Shown: positions 1-7,957 of the stretch, one piece after another
Position numbering within the stretch: position 1 is the first letter of the stretch
Layout of the letters: each line of letters opens with the position of its first letter
Assembly (NCBI GenBank): GCA_036939975.1
Contig: JALLPB010001355.1
Coordinates: 1 to 10,189, forward strand
Direction of reading: 5' to 3'
DNA: 10,189 nt
From: Cyclostephanos tholiformis
Lineage: Eukaryota; Bacillariophyta; Thalassiosirophyceae; Thalassiosirales; Thalassiosiraceae
Program-made: the position numbers and the translations under genes
Notes under the pieces: generated by a model
What the model was told of the DNA's origin: nothing
The model's input: the letters and a program-made list of their open reading frames with translations, nothing else
Database searches by the model: none

Positions 1-22
1 GGTTAAACTTAAGGCTAATTTG

Positions 23-35
23 TGTCAAATTGACA
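23..35. repeat. Short perfect inverted repeat in AT-rich upstream DNA
   Basis: TGTCAA and TTGACA arms flank a single A in the AT-rich stretch before the first gene. TGAC is the core bound by several bZIP and WRKY factors, so a regulatory role is possible. A 6-bp-arm palindrome in AT-rich DNA can also occur by chance. Confidence 0.3.
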
Positions 36-180
36 TAAAAATTTATGTTTTTATGCCTTTGTGTCGCGCTTTTTTAATTTTAGGAATGCTCCAATATCTA
101 AAATGAAAAATATGTCGCCCAACTTTTTTTACTTTTCACGACATCATTTTTTAGCTCCCCCCCCCCACCCCCCGTGCCTG

Positions 181-3100
181 ATGACTTATCATCAAGGAAA
201 AGGAAAGGGATCACGGATGATCTCCCTTCCCAACTTGTCCGATGGCAATATCCGACGTCAACGTCAACGTCAGCGTCAGCGTCAACGTCATCGTCCTAGT
301 AATAGCAGTGGCCATAGCGGGGACGACGGTCGTTGTCGTCGTATCCTCCCATTGTTGGGGGGAGTCCTACTACTAGCGACCGCCAAGCCATCGTCGTCAT
401 CCCTCCCGAGGCGGATATCGTCGTCGTTATCGTCGTCGTTATCGTCGTCGTTATCGTCGTCTTCGGTCGAGTATGACGTCCCCGCCGAGGAGGAGGAAGG
501 ACGACGAAGGTCATTGCAGGACCAAGTGGATGACGTCGGCGGCGGTGGAATATGCGCCTCCTCCTCCTCCTCCTCCCCCTCCTCCTCCTCCTCCTCATCG
601 TCATCATCCATCGAGGTCATCGACCGCGTCCTGTCGATACTCGACGAGCGAAGGGGGTACATCGAGGATGCGATATTCGTGAGTTACGCCGACGTATACA
701 AGAATACGACCCGCCCGAGCGTGCAGTTCAAGTACGACGACTTTCGGGAGAGGTTGGAGTACATGTCCAAGGTCGGGATCGGCATGCGGAATGATGATGG
801 AAGTATCATCGGTATCGACGACGACGGGGATACGAGGTACAAATTTTACATGGGACCGGACGATTGCGATAACGACGGACACGTCGTCGGTCTTGTCAAC
901 GTCGCGTCGTTCCTATCGCAATGCATGGTCAGCGCGATACTCGACGATTCGTGCGACGAATTGAATTGGGAGACGACGTCGACATCGGGATGGATGGGGG
1001 GGGAGGGGGGGGAGGGAACGACGAAGGACGTGATCGAATCGTTATACGATGGAGGGGCCGTATATCCCCTGTCGAACGCGTGCGGTCAGCGAGGATCGTC
1101 GTATACCGAATCGGATTTCCACGCGTTATCGTGCCCGATCGAATACAGGTGCGTCGTCGATCCGAACATGATCGTCGTCGCGTCGACATCGTCGTCTCCT
1201 CCTTCTCCATTGTCGTCGTCGTCCTCGTCGTACGATCGCATTGACGAGGGATCGACGAACGCCACCGACGCGCGACGACTGTATCCGCCGCCGCCATTGG
1301 AATGCCATCCCCGCACGCCGAATGAGACCGTCACGGGTTACTTCGACCCCCTGAATAACGTGATCGTGAACGAGCCGGGGAGGGTATACCCGAGCTCGGC
1401 GGGCAGGACCGACGTCGAGGGATGCTGCTACTGGGGACGGGGGGCGCTTCACACGCGCGGATTGTGCGATATTGGCAAGTGGAATCATTACCTCGGTGCC
1501 GGGGGGGGCGGGAACGGTAATAATATATACCACGACGTGGATTTCTGCGTCGATCCCGAGAGGGTGTGCGCGGACGTCGATAGGACGATGGAGATGAGGT
1601 GGACCGTCGCGTTATTCGGGTGGATCGAGAGGGTCCAATCGTACGTCGACGACGGCGAGTTCGATGATGTAACGGACGATGAATACTTGGGGGGAGGAGG
1701 CGTCGATGGACGACGACGGTTTAATTACCTCGACGAACTGCGCGATTTCGCATACTCGAGGGACGTCGTCGATTCCGTCCGATTCTCGTTACTCGGCGGT
1801 GGTCCTCCGCATTTCATCGACATGGTCGGGGGCATACTCGAGCAGGGTTGTCCGTATCCGCCCTGTCCGGGATTGCTCGATAGGCCGAATCGCTTGCACT
1901 TGCGCAACGAGCGCAAGCGCGCTTTCCTAACTGCGTTGGGTGGGGTTGGATTGCCGATTAGGGGGGAGGCATATCTCGCGATGGAGGCGCACTTCTTGGA
2001 CGACGAGGTCGTACGTGGCAACTTCGAGGGGGGGCTGCTGTTGTCGTCGTCGTCCACCGCCACCTCGTCGTCCGAGGAGGAAGGGTCGATAACGATGCGG
2101 CCCTCGCATCGGTATCGTATCGAGGATTTCATGGAGGGTCTGCGTAAGATGTCGGACGTCGGCTATCAAGATGACGACGACGACAGCGACACTCGTCATC
2201 GGTTTTACATCGGTCAATTACAACGACGACGACGACGGGAGGGAGGGCGAGGCGTGGAAGAGGCGGACGACGGCGCGGACGATGTTGTAGCAGGCGGCGC
2301 GGCATCGGGACCGGATGCCGCGGGATTGCTTAACGTCGCCTTATTCTTAGCGTATGCGATCGAAATGTCGATCCTTGAGGATGCGTGCGACGAACACAAT
2401 TCGCAGCGGATCAACAGGAGGTGATTTCCTTCGTTCTTTGTTATTCTCTCCGTGAGGACTTCCACCTTCTCACCCCCATACATGCTCTTCCACCCAAAAT
2501 ATGCCCAAATTTAGATTTCCATTGAGCAACGCATGCGGTCAGTATGGTGCATCGTATCAAGATATCGTCTGCAACGCCGGGAAGGACGTTGGAAAGGAAT
2601 GTCCATTGGATATCAACCAAAGTATGAAGGCTGTGACGCGATCTTCGGAAAAAAGGTGAGATAATGAGAAGTAATGCGATGGATTGTCTGTGATATTTCA
2701 GTTCGTATTCACTTTGGTGTCTCATATCGACAACAATAATAACAACAAGCAGAGCGCCTCTACAATTTCAGTGTGCACCGAAATCACTGCTCCCGATCAC
2801 CGGCTTCTGGGACGAAAAAAAGTTAGAAGAGAGTTACGATACTGCTTTCGCAAACCAAATGGGAAGAGTCGACGTGGAAGGTAAGGATCATTTTAACTTT
2901 TCACCCTGTCAGGTACGATATCACGAGAGCCGCGACTGAACAATGCCATCGCCGTAACATAACCAGGATGTTGTTGGTGGGGAAGAGGAGTCCTGCGACA
3001 GGTCACTCGAGGACGGTGCTACTTCGGCCAGTTGAATTACTACATTGGTAAACGCGCCGCAACGGAATGCCGGCCGTCCATGTATCCCGAAATCGACTTT

Positions 3101-4902
3101 TGTAATTTCCCAGGTAAACACATTTTCCTGTATTTTTTCATCGTCACGAATCAACTATATTGTCGTCGATGATACGATTCGCCCTCCGTCTTTCAAACCC
3201 ACAGAGGCCGTCTGTTCATGTAGCAGCGAGTTGCGCTGGGTGTCTGGTATGTTTTATTGGACCAAGTACGTCCAGTCGTACAATAGAGACGGCTGGAATT
3301 ACATCGACGAAATTACAAAGCTATCCATGGAGATTGCAACGACCCAACGAATTAATGATACGTCGACAATCATTTCCATAGACTGCATTTTGAAAACAGG
3401 GTCCGCTACTTGCGATTCAGCGGAAGACATGTCAGATCGTCTACTTGAGGTCCTTAATTTGATTACCACTTTTAATATCACAAGTACAACAGCAAGTCCA
3501 TCATCAGACCCGCCGTCGCGTAAGTTTAAAGTTTCAATTATACAATAGTGTGTATATCCTTCGTTTCTAATGAATCTCTAATTACTTCGTAACACAGTTG
3601 TTCCTACGGTCGTTCCCACCACGTCGTCACCCACCACCACTTACGCGCCGAGCGCCTCTCCAAATGTATTTGTCTCCCCTTCAGCTTCGGATGTCAAGTT
3701 AATTGTCGAAATTCTCCGGGCGAAGCGAGAGTCGATAGAAACGAAGCTTCTTGCACCTCGACAAGTTATTGATGACAAAAATCTCTACTCATTCGATGGG
3801 TTCATCTCCTCTCTGCAAGTCCTTGCTGATGGAACTGTCGAAATAATTTATTTCTATGTTGGTCACGACATCTCAAGTGATCCAGCCAATATGCAGAGGG
3901 GACTTGTGAATATAGCTACATTTCTTGCTTACTCGATGGCCGTGGCTGTCTCTAACAGTGTTTGCGACGAACAAAACGTTGACGATATTGAAGGAAAACT
4001 CGCATTGAGTAATGCATGTGGCCAGCTTGGAACCTCGTATCAAAATTTACGCTGTTCTCCTCTTGAGACACACATGGAGTGTTCTCCGGATCCGGGTTTG
4101 CAAATGACGGCCGTGGCATCATTGACCAAGATAGGTGGAAAGAATGGCCCTCCTCCATTTTTCTGCGGCCCGAAAGCATACTTTCCATTCATGGGATATT
4201 ATGATGTGGAGTCAGATGTTATTAGAAACAATGAACCGTTCGCCAATCGAGGTAAGTTCGCGTCTTATTTCGTGTGCGTTGTTTGACATGAGCAACCTCT
4301 GAAATTAAACGATTTAATATTCACAGCTGGCAGGACTGACGTCGAGGGATGCTGTTGGTGGGGGTGAGAATTCATGTTTCGTTTTCGTGAGCTCACTTTA
4401 TATGTTCCACTCATTAACTTTCGTCTATTTTCAGGCGTGGAGCGGCACAACTAAGAGGAGTCTGCCTTTATGGAAAGCTCAATTACTACATCGGGGCAAG
4501 AGCGAAAGAGGAAGGCCGTATGAGCTTGTTTCCGAATGTGGATGTAAGTAGCCATTTTCGTTATTTTGTAACAAACTAGTTCTATCGAATCCTCATTTTA
4601 ACTCACTGGTAAAAATGTACGCCTACTTCTATCTTTAGTTCTGTCGAAGTCCTCAAGCCATTTGTTCAGGTCAACATTCTTATAGTTTGATGTGGATCAG
4701 TGGCATGGTCGCATGGACTCAAGTAGTTCAATCTCATTCAGACTACAGTCTTAACCTGCAACGATATGTAGATGGAGAAATAGAAGATTTGGAGTTCATA
4801 GACTTAGTCAGTGACATTATCGGATGTCAAGAAAACGAAAGGATGAAGATGCGTGCGAACTTCGAATCAGCACTTAATGTCCTGGTTCTTTCTCCATCGT
4901 AA
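181..4902 (+). CDS. Secreted or membrane-anchored protein with three tandem GH19-like (chitinase-fold) domains, nine exons
   Basis: Exons I infer: 181-2420, 2515-2655, 2753-2880, 2967-3113, 3205-3519, 3598-4251, 4327-4363, 4435-4543, 4639-4902, all with GT-AG introns. The spliced frame is intact to TAA at 4900 (about 1,344 aa). Each join rebuilds motifs shared by the domains: SNACGQ, [20 protein letters not shown], then a Trp-rich helix ending in VQS. These resemble GH19 chitinase motifs (the FGRGPIQ block with NYNYG, and the second signature helix). After a basic Arg-Gln repeat comes a hydrophobic stretch ([14 protein letters not shown], nt 343-384) suggesting a signal peptide or signal anchor; poly-Ser and acidic runs follow. 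A Ser/Thr/Pro linker, probably O-glycosylated, precedes domain 3. The start is uncertain: in-frame ATGs lie at 103, 112, 181 and 217, and a good splice acceptor ends at 83, so an upstream exon is possible. Likely location is cell surface or cell wall. The GH19-like fold is well supported; catalysis is doubtful. Confidence 0.8.
256..297 (+). repeat. Seven-unit CGTCAA/CGTCAG hexamer array
   Basis: Units start at 256, 262, 268, 274, 280, 286 and 292: CGTCAA twice, CGTCAG twice, CGTCAA, CGTCAT, CGTCCT. In the gene frame they encode alternating Arg-Gln, a basic stretch before the hydrophobic segment. On the minus strand they read as tandem TGACGT and TGACGC, which match CRE-type bZIP cores. Confidence 0.85.
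418..453 (+). repeat. 12-bp tandem repeat encoding Ser-Ser-Ser-Leu
   Basis: Three perfect copies of TCGTCGTCGTTA are followed by more TCG codons. They encode three SSSL units just after the hydrophobic segment. This is coding minisatellite expansion within the TCG-rich exon. Confidence 0.9.
557..596 (+). repeat. (CTC)n microsatellite encoding poly-Ser
   Basis: A nearly pure CTC/TCC trinucleotide tract. The gene frame reads it as a serine run with one proline (TCC and CCC codons), forming the spacer immediately before GH19-like domain 1. Confidence 0.9.
610..1890 (+). other. GH19-like domain 1 (intronless)
   Basis: The domain runs from [15 protein letters not shown] to CPGLLD. Landmarks: helix FLSQCMVSA then CDELNW (nt 910-963), YPLSNACGQ (1063-1089), [14 protein letters not shown] (1402-1443), [15 protein letters not shown], and the Trp helix ending in IERVQSY. 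Against the plant GH19 motif FLAQxSHETTGG, the catalytic Glu column is Ser (codon 931-933). The GRGxxQ Gln is His. Asp-rich and Gly-rich insertions interrupt the domain, apparently from expansion of GAC, TCG and GGG triplets. No intron interrupts it, unlike domains 2 and 3. Confidence 0.72.
1891..3440 (+). other. GH19-like domain 2 (split by four introns)
   Basis: The N-terminal half is in GC-rich exon 1 and ends at the helix [19 protein letters not shown] (nt 2344-2400). The rest comes from exons 2-5: [20 protein letters not shown] with [30 protein letters not shown] and [15 protein letters not shown]. The HETTGG Glu column is Met (codon 2365-2367) and the GRGxxQ Gln is Arg. Poly-Ser (nt 2041-2080) and Asp/Arg runs lie in the exon 1 part. 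The composition change occurs inside this domain. Confidence 0.72.
2656..2752 (+). other. Intron 2, acceptor choice uncertain
   Basis: The donor AAAAG|GTGAG ends exon 2. Two acceptors keep frame: AG at 2751-2752 (97-nt intron) and AG at 2700-2701 (46-nt intron, adding 17 aa). I prefer the longer one. Its length matches the other introns (71-95 nt), and the product ([13 protein letters not shown]) aligns without insertion with domain 3 ([13 protein letters not shown]). Against it, its acceptor is purine-rich, whereas the 2701 site (ATATTTCAG) is the better splice consensus. Use of both could give two isoforms. A third AG at 2771 breaks the frame. Confidence 0.6.
3688..4902 (+). other. GH19-like domain 3 (split by three introns)
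   Basis: It starts with [17 protein letters not shown], then [19 protein letters not shown] (nt 3921-3977), [40 protein letters not shown] across a 37-nt exon, then [20 protein letters not shown] and [15 protein letters not shown]. This is the only domain that keeps Gln in GRGxxQ. The HETTGG Glu column is Val (codon 3942-3944). The C-terminus ends soon after IIGCQEN, slightly earlier than in domain 1. Preceding residues (about nt 3478-3687) form a Ser/Thr/Pro linker. Confidence 0.75.
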
Positions 4903-5528
4903 TGCTACAACTACAACTAAATATAGAAGCATTTCGCTTTTGGGGGTAAGTACTGAGCCTTTTGCATGGTGATGCAACGGGGAGGTGTCCATCCAAAAAG
5001 TACACTTTAATGAATACAAAGTCGATGACGACTGCACAATATATTTTCTTTGCCAGTTTAATATGCATCCCCGTCCGTTCGATCGGGGGTTTGTAATACT
5101 TTATCGTAAATATATAACACCATAGCATTTATGATTTATGTATGAATCCGATCTTGCCACTTATTTTCTTGCATTACCGATGTGAATAAATTACTCCACC
5201 AAGCTCTCAGCTGAGGGTCGGGTCCAAGGAGGTAACAAGCCACAAAAAATTAGTCCAGTCTAGGTACTTAGGGTGAAACGAATGCATTGAATATTGATAG
5301 GAGCAGGATAATAATTTTGGATTACACTTGTTATTATGGCTGACATCCGTAACAACTTGCTGTAACTTTAAATACTAAAAATCGCTCGCGTATGCTATAG
5401 TAGGTTGGTTCGTCATCATGGGACGGCCCCCTGTAGACGATTCTCAAATCACTGATGTGGCAAAGCACTATCAGTTAGTGACGTACGTTTGCATAGTCTC
5501 TCTGGACCGACTGTGCCCAATCGCTCTT
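4903..5528. other. Convergent intergenic spacer
   Basis: This is AT-rich to balanced DNA between two genes whose 3' ends face each other. I see no conserved-looking ORF, no tRNA and no repeat. It should contain the 3' UTRs of both genes. Confidence 0.6.
5185..5190 (+). terminator. Candidate poly(A) signal AATAAA
   Basis: A single AATAAA lies about 280 nt after the plus-strand gene's stop codon. Poly(A) signals are loosely conserved in stramenopiles, so this is only a candidate. Confidence 0.25.
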
Positions 5529-7336
5529 CTAGCTTTGAGTGGATCGAGACACATTCCTCTTATATTCCTCCTTGTTGCTAATGAAGAGCTCAACGTATCG
5601 GGAGCCGATCGTGCGTCTATGCAACGACATCGCGCCCTTCGCATCCTCGACGTCATCGAACGCCACGTAACCCTCCCCGGTCGCTCGTCCGTCCGCGCGA
5701 TACGTCAGTATGACGCTCGATTCCAGGGGCTTGAAATCCTTGAAGAAATTAAGGATATCCTGCCTGGTCGCGTTGAACGGGAGTCCCCTCAACCTGATGT
5801 ACCCCGTGTGCGGCCCCTCTCGTATCCCCCCCCCCTGATGCCCCTCCGCCCTGTAGGTATTCCCCCTATATCCTCTTCCCCCCCCGGGATTGTTGCCCCT
5901 CCCCCCCCCGGTGTTGACGCCCCTACCGCCACCGCCGCCGCCGCCGTACCCTCCGTTGTTGTGGTAAGACGGGACGACGCCGCCGACGTTCCCCCCCCCG
6001 GCTACGCCATTCTGATTCGCGTTCCTCGGAACGGTCGAGTTCGCGCCCGTCTTCCTCCACGCCGCGGCGGCGTCCGCGGCAGTCGCGGACGGCGGGCCCG
6101 GATCGCCCCGCTCGACGGCGGCATCCCGGGAGGAGGGATCGGCCAATCCGAGGGCGATGCCGGGTGCCACTTTACCCCCGATGGCATCGCCGGCCTGACC
6201 GACCAATGGGCCGCCGGCATCGTGCATGTGATGATGTTGCTGGGGAGGGGAGGGGAGAAATGGGGGGGATTTTCGTCATTGTTCGCGTGGGGCGGTATCG
6301 ATGGATGCGATCGTAAAAATGGGAGTAGAGGTACGACGAAACGGGGACACAACCCCCCAACCAACCAGCCCAAATTTTATGGAAAACTCACCGACGCGAT
6401 GGCCGCGTAATAATCGGACCGTTTACCTTGAAAGATCTCGAGGTATCGATTGCCCATGATCTGGTGATCCCTATATTACGAGATACGAAATCAACCAAAC
6501 ACAAGAAAGAAAAATTAAAAACATAAGTCGGGGGATTTTCATCGACGATGGTGTATAGAGGAGACAATACCGTCTCCCGTCCCTCCTCCCTCCTCCTCCT
6601 CCCATTCTAGACTCACCTCTGCAATCCCATCTGAAAGTCCATGGGATTCGCGAAGACCACGAACGCCTCGCCCAATTCCTCCTCGGGATGGGACGACGAT
6701 ACGAGCACGACGTCTATGACGACCAATCCCTGGAAGAAGACGAGTACGTCCTCGGGCGTGGCCTCGTACGGTATCCCCCGCACGCGCACGCACGGGAAGG
6801 AACCCAACAGCGATTCGAGCGGATCCATGGACGCCGATAGGCCTGGCATTAGCTGACTCCCGTCGATGCCGCCGAGATGATACCTGATGGGAGGGAAGGA
6901 TGATGACGATGATGACGATGAAAGTGATATGATTGAGTCAATTATGGGGTACACAGCATGGTCCATCGGCGCCACCGCGATGGGGGGGGGGGAGGGGGAA
7001 CGCGCGTTGGCGATCATCTTATTATATATTCGAAAAAGGGAGCGGCGACGACTCTCTCCCTCTCCCCCCCATCCCCCCCCCGCCCCCGCCCCCACCCCAG
7101 TTATTTTTTCATCATCATCATCATCATCATCATCGCTCGAAAACTCACCCCTGCGGCGGCATCATCTGGCCGAATCCACCACCCCAATTCTGATTGATCC
7201 CGAACCCTAGGAACGATTGGTCCACCGCATGCAACCCCTGCTGCTGCACCTGCTGCTGCTGCTGCTGGATGCCCGGTGGACGATTGCCGGATTGTTCGTC
7301 GGCGTGGGCGACGTCCCAGTGCTGTTCTCCCTGCAT
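5529..7336 (-). CDS. hnRNP F/H-like RNA-binding protein with two quasi-RRMs, four coding exons
   Basis: Coding exons on the minus strand: 7336-7149, 6883-6617, 6470-6392, 6239-5529 (414 aa). All introns are GT-AG, the phases match, and the length is an exact multiple of three. Order: Gln-rich N-terminus (residues about 22-34) and Gly/Met-rich stretch; RRM1 (about 94-168); His-rich and Ala/Gly-rich linker with long glycine runs; RRM2 (about 325-397); short basic tail. Each RRM has an hnRNP F/H-type start (VRVRGIPY, YIRLRGLPF), a GEAFVVF or GEGYVAF strand and the ending I/M-G-x-RY-x-E-x-F. Quasi-RRMs of the hnRNP F/H/GRSF1 family bind G-tracts and act in splicing and polyadenylation, so a nuclear RNA-processing role is likely. 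Animal hnRNP F/H usually has three RRMs; two are visible here. The start is the first ATG in an exon opening at 7357 after TTTTAG. That exon is in frame upstream, so a further coding exon cannot be excluded. Confidence 0.85.
5583..5801 (-). other. Quasi-RRM 2
   Basis: YIRLRGLPFNATRQDILNFF forms the first strand and helix, GEGYVAF the RNP1-position strand, and IGSRYVELF the last strand. The final strand is diagnostic for the hnRNP F/H/GRSF1 type. It lies in one exon and ends about 17 residues before the stop. Confidence 0.9.
5826..5999 (-). repeat. Four long G-runs in the Gly-rich coding region
   Basis: C-runs on the plus strand at 5826-5835, 5878-5885, 5901-5909 and 5991-5999 are runs of 8-10 G in the mRNA. 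They encode Gly in the linker before RRM2. Several GGG-rich segments separate them, so the mRNA has strong potential for G-quadruplexes or for binding G-tract proteins. Confidence 0.8.
6431..6789 (-). other. Quasi-RRM 1, split by an intron
   Basis: VRVRGIPYEATPEDVLVFF, then GEAFVVF, then after intron 6616-6471 the ending MGNRYLEIF. Joining exons 6883-6617 and 6470-6392 completes the domain and confirms the splice. A GTAAAC at 6426-6421 looks like a donor, but reading through it gives the continuous C-terminal extension (GKRSDYYAAIAS). Confidence 0.85.
7064..7098 (-). promoter_or_regulatory. Intronic G-tract / G-quadruplex motif
   Basis: On the transcribed (minus) sense the tracts are G4, G5, G5, G9 and G7, separated by one or two bases, 50-85 nt downstream of the donor at 7148. 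This is a textbook intramolecular G-quadruplex pattern and also a dense set of hnRNP F/H-type GGG sites. Function is inferred, not shown. Confidence 0.6.
7110..7134. repeat. (CAT)8 microsatellite
   Basis: About eight CAT units within the first coding-region intron of the RRM gene, between the splice donor and the G-tract cluster. Confidence 0.9.
7238..7267 (-). repeat. CTG/CAG repeat encoding poly-Gln
   Basis: CTG units, interrupted once by CAC, read as CAG on the minus strand. They encode six Gln, a Val and three Gln in the N-terminal low-complexity region of the RRM protein. This is a potentially length-variable coding microsatellite. Confidence 0.9.
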
Positions 7337-7709
7337 GATGATCGATTGTATGATGTTCTAAAACAAAAAACTCTGGAGGAGGCGTGAATGAAGGGGCAGG
7401 CGAGAGTGGGGGGGGGGGGAGAGGGAGAGACGCGAGACGAGGGGAGAGTACCTAGGATAGGAGGACGGAGATCAATGATTGTTTTTTTTTCGTTGTCACA
7501 AAAAAGATATCAAGGTGGCGAAGAACAGACCATTTTAAAAATTCCCCCCGCGTGGTTGTTGTTTCCCACGATTGAGTACATCGAAAAAGGTACTAGTTTA
7601 AGCACTATTATTTATTCGCGTGAATTCACTTCTACCCTATTTTACGTACAAATATACTAGGTACAAAACCCCCCTTTGCGAATAAACTTTTTTGTTTTTC
7701 GCCGCAACC
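7337..7709 (-). promoter_or_regulatory. Leader and upstream region of the RRM gene, possibly a shared divergent promoter
   Basis: A good acceptor (TTTTAG) precedes an exon starting at 7357, 21 nt before the chosen ATG. A candidate donor (CTAG|GTACTC, exon end 7452) would define a 94-nt leader intron. No ATG is visible in the putative upstream exon, which fits a 5' UTR. The region also holds a long G-run on the plus strand near 7410. The next plus-strand ORF starts at 7710, so promoters may face away from each other here. Confidence 0.4.
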
Positions 7710-7889
7710 ATGGCGCCGAGCGGATTCGGCCCCTACCATGGCTCGTGCCGCTGGTACACCCCAACCAAGCGCGTCGACATCATCCCCACACTCTGGGTGA
7801 TGATGCGTGTGCTCGGTTTGGGCGTCCGCACGCCACCGCCTGCATACTATGGTACTTTCCCTAGTGCTTTTTTTCGTGATTTTTTTTGA
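7710..7889 (+). CDS. Small ORF of unknown function (59 aa) or first exon of an interrupted gene
   Basis: ATG lies in a favourable context (GCAACCATGG). The first 47 or so residues (MAPSGFGPYHGSCRWYTPTK, then a segment with IIPTLWVMMRVLGLG) look like real protein: mixed composition, C-ending codons and a short hydrophobic stretch. From about 7852 (ATG|GTACTT, a possible splice donor) the sequence turns into T-rich runs typical of intron, and the ORF closes in Phe-rich residues at TGA 7887. I do not recognise the family. If it is a first exon, the rest is absent here, because the transposase gene starts on the opposite strand at 7958. The reverse strand is also open, so a non-coding explanation remains possible. 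Confidence 0.4.
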   Translation: MAPSGFGPYHGSCRWYTPTKRVDIIPTLWVMMRVLGLGVRTPPPAYYGTFPSAFFRDFF

Positions 7890-7957
7890 CCGATGATTTT
7901 GATGATCGATGGACAATAACATGCGTTTTTACTAGGATATTAACATATAGCCCCCCC

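Noticed and set aside
256..453. CRISPR-like repeats
   Set aside because: Units are 6-12 bp with no spacers, coding, and in a eukaryotic context.
288..2217. Several antisense and alternate-frame ORFs over exon 1
   Set aside because: They consist of Asp, Arg or Pro runs from reading the same triplet repeats in other frames; the sense frame carries the GH19-like motifs.
4903..5528. tRNA or structured RNA in the intergenic spacer
   Set aside because: I could not find a cloverleaf, T-loop consensus or snoRNA boxes.
5418..6410. 330-codon plus-strand ORF
   Set aside because: It is antisense to the RRM gene's last exon and intron. Its Pro/Arg-rich product mirrors the Gly-rich linker, while the minus strand encodes a clear RRM.
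6421..6426. GTAAAC as a splice donor in the RRM gene
   Set aside because: No acceptor fits before the GTGAG donor at 6391, and reading through gives a continuous extension of RRM1.
7632..7922. 96-codon minus-strand ORF
   Set aside because: It overlaps the more protein-like plus-strand ORF at 7710, has no recognised motif, and no splice linking it to the RRM gene is evident.
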